DNA of 64,000 nucleotides, from assembly GCA_035772735.1 (NCBI GenBank), contig JASDFA010000003.1:97087001-97151000 (forward strand), given 5' to 3'. Every line of letters begins with the position of its first letter. Positions within the stretch are counted from its first letter, which is position 1. The notes under the pieces were generated by a model. That model did no database searches. It saw only the letters and a program-made list of their open reading frames with translations, and was not told the DNA's origin. Made by a program: the position numbers and the translations under genes. The DNA is from Datura wrightii. Its lineage: Eukaryota > Streptophyta > Magnoliopsida > Solanales > Solanaceae. Of this stretch, positions 11,831 to 24,124 are shown piece after piece.

Positions 11831-13028
11831 AGGCATAGAATCAGTTCTAACGCTGCCTGCCAGTTGTGCAAGTAGATGCCCCCTGATGTGCTGTGCGTGG
11901 GGGAGGACCTACTGAACTAGAAGCCGGGGGTCGGCCCCCAACCTGATCCTGCCTCATAGTCGGACAATATCTAAGCATATGTCCCAGCTACCAAAATCCA
12001 AAACAGGCTCCTGACCCTGCTAAGCACTGGCCCATGTGTCCTCTGCCACATCTGCGGCAAGCTGGAATGCTGGAATCTATGGGTCTACTGCTTTGACCCT
12101 TAGAGCCTAACTCTTGCTCCCTCTGATCGTGCCAGTGCCTAGATGGTACACTCATGGCTGATGATGTAGGGGCGGACGATCTCTGGTGGGTCTGCTGTCG
12201 ATTCCCACCATCGGACCACTGCTAAGCGAATTTGTAGTCCTCAATCCGGGCCCTCATGGCCTCCTTTTCCCTTAAGTGTGCTGCCTCCATCTACTGAGCG
12301 TACAATACTATGCGAGAGAAGTCAATGTCCTAGTGTAGCATAGATGTCCTACAATTTCTGTCCAAATATGCCGCAACACCATGCACAAATCTACTCACCC
12401 GCGCCCGCTGGTCAACCACCAACTCGGGGGCATATTTAGATAAGCGGGCGAACTCAGGGGCGTACTCCTGGAAAGTCATCCTCCCTTGCTTTAGATTCAC
12501 AAATTAAGCTGCTTTCTACTCCCTCATTTCTTGAGGGAAGAACCGATCGAGGAATGCAACCTGAAACTCCTCCCCTATGATCGGAACTACTCCAGCAACC
12601 TTGCTGTCCTTCCACTAGCGGAACCAAATATCCCCAACCCCCTTCAATTGGTAGGAGGTCAACTCTCTACACTCTACACTGCTCACCCCCAAAACCTGGG
12701 TGATCTTGACAATCTAATCAATGAAGTCATGCGAGTCCTCATCTACCTTGAAACCCAAGAACTCCGACGGGTTCATTCTCAAAAAGTCTCGGACTGTTGC
12801 TGCCACCGCATTTCCATTCTGAGGAACATGCGCAATGACCTGCTGATTGACCTGAGCGATCAAGGCCTATGCAAACATTTGGATAGCATCTTGGAACTCA
12901 ACATGAGCGGTTGGCTTCGGTGCTTGGGGCTCCTGAATTGGTGGGGCTAGCTGGTGCCCATAACAGTTTCCCTCATCGTGGCCTTCACCACCTCCATTCC
13001 TCCTTCCGTTCATCCTCCTAGGAGCCAT
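11831..13028 (-). pseudogene. gag of A (capsid and nucleocapsid)
   Basis: The start ATG is at 13026-13028, giving MAPRRMNGRRNGGGEGHDEG. Further on come NPSEFLGFKVDEDSHDFID, RFFPQEMRE and NLKQGRMTFQEYAPEFARLS, the standard retrotransposon gag segments that form the virus-like particle. Zinc knuckles CRRCGRGHMGQC and CFGFW-LGHMLRYC lie near 11960-12060; the second lacks one Cys and holds a stop. At least seven stops are scattered through the frame. Confidence 0.85.
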
Positions 13029-13224
13029 GATTTCGCATTTGGTAATGGAACGAATTAGAAGGATAGAAAGGCTTTTTTTTCCGCACTACATAGATCATGA
13101 AAGAAAGGAACATTTCCTAAGATGTTTAGTAGCTTCTTTGTCATAAGTGTGGCGCGCTTCACACCCATGAAAAAGACTCTACCTAACACGGCTTTAAGAA
13201 TCCCTAGGACACATCAAACCTATT

Positions 13225-13236
13225 GCTTTGATACCA
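13225..13236 (-). promoter_or_regulatory. Primer binding site of A (initiator-Met type)
   Basis: The minus strand reads TGGTATCAAAGC four bases inside the 5' LTR end, against TGGTATCAGAGC expected for plant initiator-Met tRNA. Confidence 0.85.
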
Positions 13237-13240
13237 AGTT

Positions 13241-15801
13241 TGTAACGACCTAAACGGAGGCCCGGATGGTAGACACGGGACAAGGGACCCCGAGAGACCC
13301 CAAGTCGACCCATGGCACATGCATACAACTACTCTCAATTAAACAAGCGGAACATTTAACATAAAACATAGCGAAAACATAACCATAGAATAACATCAAG
13401 AGATACTAGACATATACAAGAGCTGAGTACTACAAACTAGTCTAAAAGGCTCTACTACATACAATAGGTAGATGGGACAACATCCCCAACTAATCCGTAC
13501 AATACTGAAACTCAAGATAACATAAAAGTCTGTCAAACAGCCCTCGGAACATAAGGACTCACCAATGAACTGATAGTAAGCTGGGATGGATGAAGAATGA
13601 GGAAGAGCCTGAGATTCAGACCCTGTATCATGAAATGATACAACATAGAAAGTATGCAGTCAGTACGTGGAATGTACCAACTATGCAAGGTAAGTAAAAC
13701 CGCGAAAGTAATATAAATCCCTTTAAGCAAGTTACACATATATCAAAAGCTTTTAAGGATAAGAAGAAGACTACATGCATTCATTCTGAAATCATACTCA
13801 CATTATACATGATCATGCATGGCTTTAGAACATCATGCCTATCTCGAAAGACTCAAAGCTCAACATAACATTTATATCAAAAGCTGAACAATGAGTCAAA
13901 CCTTACTTTTAGAACATGCATGCCTAAGGTATTCATCATGAGTACTAAAAATTTAAATCTGGATGATATAGACTGTGGGAGACTCGTCCAAATTCGGCAT
14001 ACCACAATATAGCTTATGTGGTCCCAACTATCACACTCAAGTGGGAAGAGCCGTCCATAACCTTGCCAGGGCGATGGAGGCTACCAAGATATCGATATCA
14101 AGTTCAAGGGCCAATCGGGCCGGGGATAGCTCACAAGGGAGGTCCCAATAATGCATAAGTATCAACCTACATTGGTGCATAGTTCTGGGGCATAGGATAG
14201 TCAACTCTTAGCTCGCTCGGTGCTAGACTCTTCTCCCAAAGACATGCAATGCTCTACATCGTATATAACGAAGCTCAACATCGTCTATTGACGAAGCTCA
14301 ATATGAAATCATGCATAACTCAACAATGTTTGAAATGAAGCTCAATATTGTCTATTGACAAAGCTCATAATAACATTGTGCATAGACTCAACATCATATA
14401 TAAATGAAGCTTAACATTGTCTATTGACAAAGCTTATATTAACACACATCTCAATCATGATTTCATCCGTATAAGAGGCTTTTAACTTCGAAACATACCA
14501 CAAGCTAGAATTTATAATAAGAGTTGAGGAAAATTCACTTCAAACCATGTGGTAAGCTTATATCGGGAAAATTATTACTTTAAAACATCATGTGGGCATC
14601 ACCCAAAGCTTTATCATACTTGGATTTATTCGATTCACCTTGAAAGCATTAATACAATCATGGGTAGGTTCAGAAACATGCTTTTCGTCATTTATTTCAT
14701 CATCACTACACACGTATCACAATCGCCTCTTCTATGAACTATTCACCCACGGCGTTTAGATTCAATTTTAGAAAAATAATTTTTTATAAGAAAAACAAGT
14801 TAGAATCTGCCCAAGCTTCGTAAATCATCAATATTAACTCCATTTAATCATACCATGAATAGAAATATATGAATTATGCAATTGATCAAACCCCATAATT
14901 GACGGTCCATAATTTTAACCCTAATTATTAGGAATTGGGAATGGGTGTCGAAGGAAGACACCAATTAAAACCCTACATACGTGGGGATGGGCTTATTTCC
15001 AGGTTCCTTTAATACCCACCTAGAAATTGATGGAAACTTGGGGAAGAAGACCTTGAATCTCCCAAAAATCTCTTTAAAGTTCTTGCATGATAATGGGCAC
15101 GTATAAAGGACTTAACTCATCTTATCACACTCATAAAATATCAAAAATGACATAGTTTAGGGTTTAAAGCATAGAAAGGTAGAAAATGCCCTTAATGAAC
15201 CTGCCTTGAAAACTGGCCGGATAGAACCCATGGGTAGTATAATGGGTCATGGAAACAACCCATGGTCGTCCTGTTTCTTCATTGGAAACGCTGCTTAAAG
15301 CCCTTTCTTGGAATCATACCACGTACACACAGGATGGATCGTCTTAAGCTTTAATGGACCATTTCTTCGGTAGTTGTCCCCTTCTTCTGAAACTCGGCAC
15401 TCCCATTCCACGAGCCTCACCACGACTCGTTGTAAGCTTTAACTGGTTGTGGTTTACACCCGTTATCTCCAATAAGAAAGTCCACATCCCTACCAGGAAT
15501 TCTAACAATGGAGTATCGTTCCTCACAACAGGCCGTTGTAACACCCGTTGTTATTTCAGCCATCTGGGTTGACTCCTTACCACCACAACCACGATGGCTT
15601 GTTGTTTCTTACAACAGGTCATTGAATCAACCATTGTGTCCCCCTGATATCTAAACTCCTAAAACCACAACCACAAAAGATGGCCCGTGGTTACTTACCA
15701 CGGGTCGTGGTACCTGTTGTTCTATAACCTTTTTCCCAACATTCAGCAGTTTTGTATTTTTGCTTCCCGGGTCTAGTCCTAAGCAATTTCGACGTATTAC
15801 A
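13241..15801 (-). repeat. 5' LTR of element A
   Basis: 2561 bp from TGTAACGACC to GTATTACA, with proper TG and CA ends on the plus strand. It carries the same U3 palindrome cluster (about 15220-15720) as its partner. The promoter would read leftward. Confidence 0.9.
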
Positions 15802-15806
15802 TCACT
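15802..15806. repeat. Target site duplication of A (right), TCACT
   Basis: Matches 5599-5603. Confidence 0.9.
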
Positions 15807-15863
15807 ACCGATGATGGACTCTAAAAATATTTTACTCTAAATTAACTAAGAAAACAACGAGGG
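15807..15863 (-). other. D fragment between A and B
   Basis: 57 bases of element D noncoding tail, ending in GAGGG, the left target duplication of B (15859-15863). There is no coding content. Confidence 0.7.
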
Positions 15864-18309
15864 TGTTATACCTCAAAAGCCCAAAGATCAGACCCAAGAG
15901 TTGAAACGGAGAAAAAGATGAAATTTTTGCAGCAGACTAAGAACGAGTCGTGAGGAGACTCGTGAGGACTACCCATGAGTTGTGATGTGACTCGTGGGGG
16001 AAGGCTCAGGTACTTAGTGAGATGGTTCGAAGAAAGGAGACCCCATGGGCAAGATCATGACTCGTGGTTAGGCCCCACGAGTGGTTGGGTCAGCCGTGGG
16101 GGAGGGAAATTCGAAAAAGGAAAGGATAAGGGTAGTAAACTTGACAGGAGATCCCAAAAAGTCGTGGTCAGTCCCCAAAATTCGTTGGGTAAGTCATTAG
16201 CAAGCCTGGTGTATAATTTGATGAGGTAAGGAAGTGTACATCACGAATGTTGGCAGTGAATTATGGTCACCCACAACGAGTCGTGAGGTGACCTGTGATG
16301 AGCCCAGGAGAATTTATGAGTAGTGTATGTAACGACTGACTCCACGAGTCATGGCCCAGAGTGACGAGTCACCAGATCACCCGTTAGGGCCACCTGGGAG
16401 TTATTTTCTGTGAAGTAAGGACTTTTCTGTAATTGCTAAGTTCCTAAGGACAAAGTTATGATGTTTTGCATTATGAATAGTGACTTTTAAAGGGGTTAAG
16501 TTCATTTTAGGACTCATTCATTCATGCATGCAAGGTAGAATACTTGAGAGGGTGATTAAGCTTAGCATTCATCAATTTCTTATCAATTTCCTATTGGGCA
16601 TGTAAAGAAGTGTTAGAATCAGAAACCAACAGGTATGTAAGATTATGAATGGGTGATTCCTTTCTCACCCATGCCCAATCCCTCTCTAAAGTATGAGATT
16701 CTATGTCTAATATATGTCGTTTTAACCCAAATGCATCAATCTTCTATTTCTATACACGGGTATGATTTGATCATGATACTATTAGAGAATTATGAAGCAT
16801 GGGCAATTTTTATAATGTTTTCAATTAAAAATCATGTTTCTAGCTTATTTAATGAAAAGACCATTGTTGAGATATTTATGAAAGATGAGATTGGTGATGA
16901 ATATATTATTATGATGAGATATTATGATGAAAAGAATGTTTTAAAACTACCCATGTTTACAATGTATGTTTTTGATGAGAATTGAGTATTTCTAAGTATA
17001 ATAAAGCTTCGGGCAATGCCCACATGTTGCATGAATGATGATTTTTTCCGAATTAAGCTTACCACATTGCTTAGGAGAAAGACTCCCAATTATATTCTCA
17101 TCTTGTGGTATGTTTTAAGTTAAAGTTTCCCTATGTATAGCTTACCACATGGTTTTGGAGTGAAGACTTCCATTTACATTTTCAGCTTGTGGTATGTCTT
17201 GAGCTAAAGCTTCTCATATGTATGATTTCATATTTGAGGTGTATTTGATCATTTAGCTTCATCAGTAGACGATGTTGAGCTTTGTTATAAAATGTTGTAC
17301 AGCATACGCATATTTTGTGAGTAACGTCTAACACCGAGTAGGCTAAGGGTTGATCACCCTATGCCTCAGAATTACGCGCCAATGTAGGTTTATACATTAT
17401 GACTTAGGGACCTCCCATGTGAGCTTCACCTACCCGAATGGGCCTTCAACTTGATATTGATATCATGGTATCTTCCTTAGCCTTGGCAAGTCTTTGGACA
17501 GCTCTACCCACTTGATTGTGGTAGTTGGGACCACGTAAGATTTATCATGGTATGTCGGTTAAAATACGAGTCTCCCATTGTTCTTCATGATTTTAGATAT
17601 TCATGTTTCATTACTCATGAGATTTATGCAAATGCATGTTCTAAAGCAGGTTTGACTCAATTGTTCAACTTTACTTATAAATGTAAAAATTCAACTTTGG
17701 GTCAATCGATTCGGTGTGATGATATGAAGTTATGCTATGTTATGTTATGAAGAGATCATGATTTCAGAAAGAATGCATGAAATCCCTACTCTCAAATTTT
17801 TAATGTTTATGTTTTATTTGATGCATTGTCTTTAAATGATTTTCTTTACTTTAGCAGTTTTACATAACTTGCATACTCGGTACATTCCAAGTAATGATCA
17901 CATACTCTATGTTGTATGGTCTCATGATACAGGGCCCAGCTCTCAGATTTAGCCCTTCTCATATTCATCTTATTAGAGTTAGCACTCTATTCGTGGGTGA
18001 GTCCTCATTTCTCAAGGACTAGACTATTCAGCTTTCCTTTATGTATTTCAATTTCAGTTTTGTTGAGTTAGGTGGGGTCTTTTCCTATCAACTCGTCATG
18101 TTTGGAGGATTTTCAGACATATGTATGTATTCAGCTTCAGATTTTGTATTCTGATGTTATGTTCAAGTTAGACTTCCGCTATGAGTATTTTATCAATTAT
18201 TTAATTTCTTGGTTGAGATTAGACGTATGATTATAACATGGGTCGACATGAAGTCTCTTGGGGCCCCTTGTCCCATGTTATGATCCGGGCCTCAGTTCAA
18301 GTCGTTACA
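15864..18309 (+). repeat. 5' LTR of element B
   Basis: 2446 bp from TGTTATACC to GTCGTTACA. The first 80-530 bases (U3) hold a cluster of CACGACTCGTGG-like palindromic words. A 110-codon open frame at 16653-16985 recurs partly in the other LTR, but is best explained by the shared LTR sequence. Confidence 0.9.
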
Positions 18310-18313
18310 AACT

Positions 18314-18325
18314 TGATATTATAAC
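18314..18325 (+). promoter_or_regulatory. Primer binding site of B (decayed initiator-Met type)
   Basis: TGATATTATAAC at the position and spacing of the TGGTATCAGAGC site, with about four mutations. Confidence 0.65.
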
Positions 18326-18517
18326 CATAGGTTTGAAGTGTCCTAGGGTGTTTAAAAGTCGTATTAAGTAGAGTCTTTTTCATGGGTGTGACGCGCCACA
18401 CTTATTACGAAGAGGCTACGAGACATTTAGGAAAATGTTCCCTTATTTCATGATATATGTCATGCGATGAAAAGTATTTTTGTCCTTCTAATTTATTCTA
18501 TTCACAATTGGAGAATC

Positions 18518-19725
18518 ATGGCTCCTCGAAGAATGAATGGTAGGAGAAATCGGAATGGTGAAGGCCACGAGGATGGCAATGGTAGTGGGCACCAGCAAGC
18601 CCCACCAGTTCAGTAGCACAAAACACTGGAGCCAGTTTCTCATGCTGAGTTTCGGGCCGCTATTCAGATGCTTGTGTATTCCTTGACTGCTCAGGTCAAT
18701 CAGCAGGCCGTTGCGTATATTCGGTAGAATGGCAATGCGGTGGCGGCTCGAGTCAGAGACTTCTTGAAATGAACTTGTTGGAGTTCCTTAAGTCCAAGGT
18801 AGATGAGGACCCACATGAGTTCATAGATGAGACAGTGAAGATCACACAAGTCATTGGGTTGAATGGAGTTGAGTGCATAGAGTTGTCCTTTTATTAGTTG
18901 AATGGGGTCACGCATATTTGGTTCCGTAAATGGAAGGATAACAGGTTGCTGGAGCAGGTCCTGTCACTTGGGAAGAGTTCCATGTTGCCTTTCTAGACCG
19001 GTCCTTCCCTCGTGAGATGATGGAGCTGAAGGCAACTGAGTTTGTGAATTTGAAGCAAGGGAGAATGATGGTACAAGAGTATGCCCTTGAGTTCACTCGC
19101 TTATTGGAATATTCCCTAGAGTTAGTAGCTAATCAGAGGGCACGGGTGAGAAGGTTCATGCATGGAGTAGCGGGTTATTTGGACAAGGATTGTAGGACTG
19201 CCATGCTCCATCAGGATATGGATTTCTTATGGATAGTGTTGTACGTCCCAGATGGAGGAGGTACATTTGAGAGAGAGGGAGGCCAAGAGGGCCAGGACCG
19301 ATACCAAAGATTCTCCCAGCCGAGGTCAGGTGGTGGACACCGACAACAGACTCACCACAGGTCATCAGCTCTAGCATCATCGGCATTGAGTGTGCCATCC
19401 AGGCCTAGAAATGATTAGAGAGAGAGAGCATCAGGCTCAAGGGGTCAGAGTATCAGACCCCCAAATTCTAGCATCCCTGCTTGTTGCATATATGGTTGGG
19501 GACACAGAGGCTAGTGTTTGGCAGGTTCAGGTGCTTGTTTCGGGTGTGGGAAGCCCGGACACATGCTTAGATATTTCCCAGAAGCGAGACATGATCAGGT
19601 TGGGGGCCAAGGCTCAACTTCTAGTTCAACAGTCCCTCCCACACGCTCAGCCCATCAGGGGCAACTACTAGCACAACTGGCAGTCAGCACCATAACATAT
19701 TGTATGCCTTAGCATCCCGTCAGGA
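18518..19725 (+). pseudogene. gag of B
   Basis: Starts at ATG 18518 with MAPRRMNGRRNRNGEGHEDG, almost the same N-terminus as A. Capsid segments include NLKQGRMMVQEYALEFTRLL (in the open stretch 19017-19418). The nucleocapsid holds CCIYGWGHRG and then CFGCGKPGHMLRYF (about 19530-19575), where the last Cys of the second knuckle is Phe. Stops near 18615, 18770 and 18900, and frameshifts, break it. Confidence 0.85.
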
Positions 19726-20210
19726 GTAGGAGGTTTCCCCGAATGTGGTCACTTATATGTTACGACATTTCCATATTGATGTTTGTGCTTTGCTAGATTC
19801 GGGGACTACCTTGTCTTTTGTGACACCTTACGTGTCCAGTAGCTTCGGATTCAATCCCAAAGTCTTGTCAGAACCCTTCTTAGTTTCTACTCAGTATGTG
19901 ACTCAATTATAGCTAGACGGGTGTATAGATGTTGCCTAGTATCAGTCCTTTAAAAGGTCACCTCAACAGATTTGATAGAGTTAGCCATGACCTATTTTGA
20001 TATGATTCTTTGCATGGATTGGCTGTTTGCATGCTATGCTTCAGTTAATTGTAGAACCTGGGCAGTAGAGTTCAAATTTCCGGGTAAGCCAGCCTTAGAA
20101 TGGAAGGGTGGTTCAACTGTGCCTGTAGGTCATTCCATTTCCTACCTTAAGGTCAGAAAGATGATTTTTAAAGGTTTTGTGTACCATCTAGTTAGGGTTA
20201 AGGATGTTGA
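19726..20210 (+). pseudogene. Aspartic protease of B
   Basis: The active site LLDSGTTLSFVTPYVSSSFG keeps the D-S-G triad (about 19790-19830). It is followed by IELAMTYFDMILCMDWL, where the normal ILGMDWL has Gly to Cys. An internal stop lies near 19910. This is the best preserved protease active site among A, B and C. Confidence 0.83.
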
Positions 20211-21180
20211 GTCTGAGACCCGGATTATCCAGTCAGTTCCAGTAGTACGTGAGTATCCAGAGGTCTTTCCTGATGATTTTCCAAGTGTTCCTCCTGAATG
20301 GGAGATTGACTTTGGTATTGACCTTTTTCCCGACATGCAACCTATATCTATTCCTCCCTACAAAATGGCTCCATTCGAGCTAAAAGAATTGAAAGAACAG
20401 CTGAAGGACTTGTTAGATAAGGGTTTAATTAGACTGAGAAAGTCTCCATGGGGTACACCAGTCTTATTTGTCCTAAAGAAGGATGGTTCCCTTCGTATGT
20501 GCATAGATTATCTGCAATTGAACAAAGTCACTATCAAGAACAGGTATCCTTTACCCAGGATCGATGATTTTTTTGACTAGCTTCTGGGTGTCAGGTCTTT
20601 CTAAAAGATAGATCTCAGATCCAGGTATCATCAACTTAGAGATCGGGAGAGTGACATCCCGAAGATAGACTTCAGGATGCGGTAAGGTAATTATGGGTTT
20701 GTAGTTATGTATTTTGGACTAACTAATTCTCCTGCAGCTTTTATGTACTTGATGAACAGGGTGTTCAATCCATACCTGGACATGTTCTTGATCGTGTTCA
20801 TTGATGACATCCTTATATAATATCCGAGTGAGGAAGAGCATGCCGCTCATTTGAGAGTAGTGCTTTAGACTGCCAAGGATCATCAATTATATGCCAAGTT
20901 CAGCAAGTGCAAGTTTGGTTTGAACTCCGTAGCCTTTTTTGTCAATGTGGTATCATGTGAGGGAATAAAGGTAGATTCTCCGAAAATCAAGGCGGTGAAT
21001 AATTGGCCTAGACCGGTGAATCCTTCAGATATTTAGAGTTTCTTAGGTTTAGCTGGCTATCATCAATGATTTGTTGAGGGTTTCTCATCTATTGTAGCAC
21101 GTTTGACCAAATTGACCCAGAAGAAGGTGAAGTTCCAACGGTCAGAGGCTTGTGAGAAGAGCTTCCAAGAGTTGATGACC
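20211..21180 (+). pseudogene. Reverse transcriptase of B
   Basis: The open stretch 19972-20580 covers the linker and the first RT blocks (PISIPPYKMAPFELKELKEQ, KDGSLRMCIDYLQLNKVTIK). Downstream are SRYHQLRDRESDIP, MNRVFNPYLDMFLIVFIDDI and HAAHLRVVL. The active-site aspartates remain, but a stop follows directly after FIDDILI (about 20818). Several more stops occur at 20578-21070. Confidence 0.87.
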
Positions 21181-21720
21181 CGACTTACCTCAGCACCAAT
21201 GTTGACCCTGCTCGAGGGTACTGGTGGGTTCGTGGTGTATTATGATGTATCGAGAATCAGACTTGGGTGTGTGTTGATGTAGCATGGGAAAGTGATAGAA
21301 TATGCCTCTAGACAATTGAAAATCAATGAGAAGAATTACTCGACCCACGATCTTGAGTTGGCCGCGGTGGTATTCACCTTGAAGATATGGCGACATTATC
21401 TGTATGGGGTTCACGTGGATGTATTTACGGACAACAAGAGTTTGCAATACGTGTTCACGCAGAAAGATCTCAATCTTCGGCAAAGGAGGTGGTTGGAGCT
21501 ACTTAGGGACTATGATATGAGTGTTCTTTATCATCCGAGTAAGGCTAATGTGGTGGCGGATGCACTTAGTAGACTCTTTCTGGAGAGTGTGTCCCATGTG
21601 AATGAGGGGAAGAAGGAGCTAGTGAAAGATGTTCACCCACTGGCAAGATTGGGAATTAGGATGGTTGACTTGACTGATGGTAGTGCGGTGGTTTAGAATG
21701 CGCTGGACTCGTCCTTGGTG
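21181..21720 (+). pseudogene. RNase H domain of B
   Basis: An open stretch of 134 codons (21292-21696) contains YASRQLKINEKNYSTHDLEL, VDVFTDNKSLQYVF, RQRRWLELLRDYDMSVLYHP and NVVADALSRL. It is the best preserved part of B. A stop just before it (about 21280) separates it from the connection domain. Confidence 0.88.
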
Positions 21721-22765
21721 ACTGATGTGAAAGCTAGACAAGATGAGGACCCGATCTTGGTAAAGTTGAAGGAAGCCGTTCAAAGTCAGAAGGTGGAGGT
21801 CTTCTCCTAAGGGGGAGATGGTGTGCTTCGGTACTAGGGTCGGACGTGGATGATTTGAGGAGCCGGATGTTGCATGAGGCTCATAGATCTAGGTATTCTA
21901 TCCATCCAGGTGCCACCAAGATGTACCGTGACTTACGAGAAATCTATTGGTGGAATGGAATGAAGAAGGATATTGCTTAATTCATAGCCAAGTGCCGGAA
22001 CTGTCAGCAAGTAAAGGTTGAGCATCAGAGGCCAGGAGGTGTTCTTCTGGATATCAGCATTCCTAATTGGAAGTTGGAAGAAATTAATATGGATTTCATC
22101 ACCGGTCTTCCTCGTACTCGTTTATAATATGACTCTCTTTAGGTTGTGGTGGACAGGTTGACCAAGGCTTCTCACTTCCTACCGGTCAAAACTAAGGATT
22201 TGGTAAAGGATTATGCCAAACTATATATCTAAGAGTTGGCCCGATTGCATGGAGTGCCCTTAACCATCATTTCAGATTGAGGTACTCAATTTACCTCTCA
22301 GTTTTAAAAGTCACTTAAAAAAGGATTGAGTACACAGATTAAGCTCAACACAGCATTTCACCTGCAAATGAATTGTCAAGCAGAGCAGACAATCCAGACC
22401 CTCGAGGACATGTTGGGAGCATGCGTGACGGACTTCAAAGGTAGTTGGATGATCACTTGCCCCTGATTGAGTTTGCCTACAATAACAACTATCACTCTAG
22501 TATTTACATGACGCTGTTCGAGGCTCTCTACGGGCAGAGAAGTAGATCTCCTATTGGATAGTTTGAGGTTGGTGAGGCGGCAATGATAGGGCCGGATTCG
22601 GTTCATGAAGCAATAGAGAAGGTTCAGTTGATACGAGACATGTTTAAAACTGCCGAGAGTCGCCAAAAGTCTTATGCGGATGTGAGAAGAAGAAAGTTAG
22701 AAATTGAAGTCGATGACTGGGTATTTCTGAGGGTGTCTCCCACGAAGGGAGTTATGCGGTTTTGA
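21721..22765 (+). pseudogene. Integrase of B
   Basis: Readable pieces are CQQVKVEHQRPGGV, NMDFITGLPRTR, VVVDRLTKASHFLPVKTKD, RLHGVPLTIISD followed by a stop where Arg is usual, then QAEQTIQTLEDMLGACVTDF and GPDSVHEAIEKVQLIRDMFK. The DDE residues can be traced, but stops and frameshifts are frequent, so it is inactive. Confidence 0.85.
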
Positions 22766-23146
22766 AAGAAAGGGAAACTTCATCCCTGCCATAACGGCTC
22801 GTATCGGATAGTGAGACGTGCAGGCAAGGTGGCTTATGAGTTGGAGTTGCCTTCAGAATTAGCTTCTGTGCATCATGTGTTTCACGTATCGCTTTTAAAG
22901 AAGTGTTTGGGTGATCCAACTTTAGTTGTTCTGGTGGACAGTGTTGGTGTAAAAGACAGCCTTAGCTATGAGGAGGTTCCAGTGTAAATACTGGATCGAT
23001 AGGTTCGAAGGCTAAGGAACAAGGAAGTAGCTTCAGTTAAAGTGTTATGGAGGAATCAACATGTCGAATGAGCTACATGGGAAGCCGAAGTGAATATGAT
23101 GGCTAGATACCCATATTTATCCTCTACGGGCTCAGTTTCAGCTTGA
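22766..23146 (+). pseudogene. Integrase tail and chromodomain of B
   Basis: GSYRIVRRAGKVAYELELPS, HHVFHVSLLKKCLGDPTLVV, then RRLRNKEVASVKVLWRNQHV and ATWEAEVNMMARYPYL form the GPY-like tail and the chromodomain. Three in-frame stops are visible (near 22984, 23004 and 23070). The natural end is the TGA near 23143. Confidence 0.83.
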
Positions 23147-23356
23147 GGTATCAGTTTTGTCCTAAAACTCTACTTAGTTTCAAGGTCAGTTCATATATCC
23201 ATGTTTCTTTTATGTATATAGATGTGTGTATGGTTTGTGAAATCAGTTCAGCTATGTAGTTTAAATCGGGGATAGTCATACCAACAATTTTCAGTTTAAA
23301 TGATCGGTATTTGAATATGATAACTGCATATATCTACTTTTCTGTGTGGTTTCCAA

Positions 23357-23390
23357 CATTCGGGGATGAATGTTTCTATGGGGGAGATAT
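23357..23390 (+). promoter_or_regulatory. AGGA-type hairpin and purine tract of B
   Basis: CATTCG-GGGA-TGAATG (23357-23372) lies just before the purine-rich TATGGGGGAGATAT that primes plus-strand synthesis. The 3' LTR starts at 23391. Confidence 0.75.
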
Positions 23391-24119
23391 TGCTATACCC
23401 CAGAAGCCCAAAGATCAAACCCGTGAGTTGAAACGGAGGAAAAGTTGAAATTTTTGCAGCAGACTCAAAATGAGTCATGAGGAGACTCGTGACGACTACC
23501 CATGAGTCATGATGTGACTCATGGGGGAAGGCCCAGGTACTTAGTGAGAAGTCTGGAAGAAAGGAGACACCACAAGCAAGACCACGACTCGTGGTCAGGC
23601 CCTATGAGTTGTTAGGTCAGCCGTGGGGGAGGGAAATTAGGAAAATGGAAAGAATAAGGGCAGTAGACTTGACGGGAGATCCCCAAGAGTTGTGGTTAGT
23701 CCCCACGACTCATGGGGTGAGTCGTTAGCAAGCCTGGAGTATAATTTGACGAGGCAGGGCAATGTATATTACGGATAGTGGCAACGACTCGTGGTCACCC
23801 ACAATGAGTCGTGAGGTGACCCATGACAAGCCCAAAAGAATTTATGAGTAGTATACGTAACAACCGACTCCATGAGTCGTGCCCCAGTGCGATGAGTCGT
23901 CAGGTCTCCCATTAGGGCCACCTGGCAGTTATTCTTTTGCGAAATTAGTAAGGGCTTTTCCGTAATTCCTTAGTTCCTAAGGCATAAACTACGACGTTTT
24001 GGGTTATGAATAGTGACTTTTAAAGGGGTTAAGTTCATTTTAGGCCTAATTCATACATGTAGGCATGGTAGAAGACTTGAGAGGGTGATTAAGATTTTTT
24101 TCATCAATTTCTTATCAAT

Positions 24120-24124
24120 TTCCT
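24120..24124. repeat. Target site duplication of K (left), TTCCT
   Basis: The second copy is at 26892-26896. The undisturbed 5' LTR of B has one TTCCT followed by ATTGGGCAT at the same place. Confidence 0.9.

Larger units (their letters stand above)
5604..15801 (-). mobile_element. Element A: full-length Del/Tekay-like chromovirus, decayed
   Basis: Two LTRs (5604-8140 and 13241-15801) in the same orientation enclose gag and pol on the minus strand. The five-base target duplication TCACT flanks it exactly (5599-5603 and 15802-15806). The primer site is complementary to initiator-Met tRNA. Total length is 10,198 bp. In a 265-base stretch compared by eye the LTRs are about 87% identical, so the insertion is old. 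The order PR-RT-RH-INT plus a chromodomain-like end marks it as a Ty3/gypsy chromovirus. Confidence 0.92.

Noticed and set aside
16653..16985. A 110-codon open frame in the B 5' LTR with an 84-codon partner in the 3' LTR (27035-27289)
   Set aside because: The two are similar because the LTRs were identical at insertion. The low-complexity, AT-rich composition and lack of a known domain do not support a real gene.
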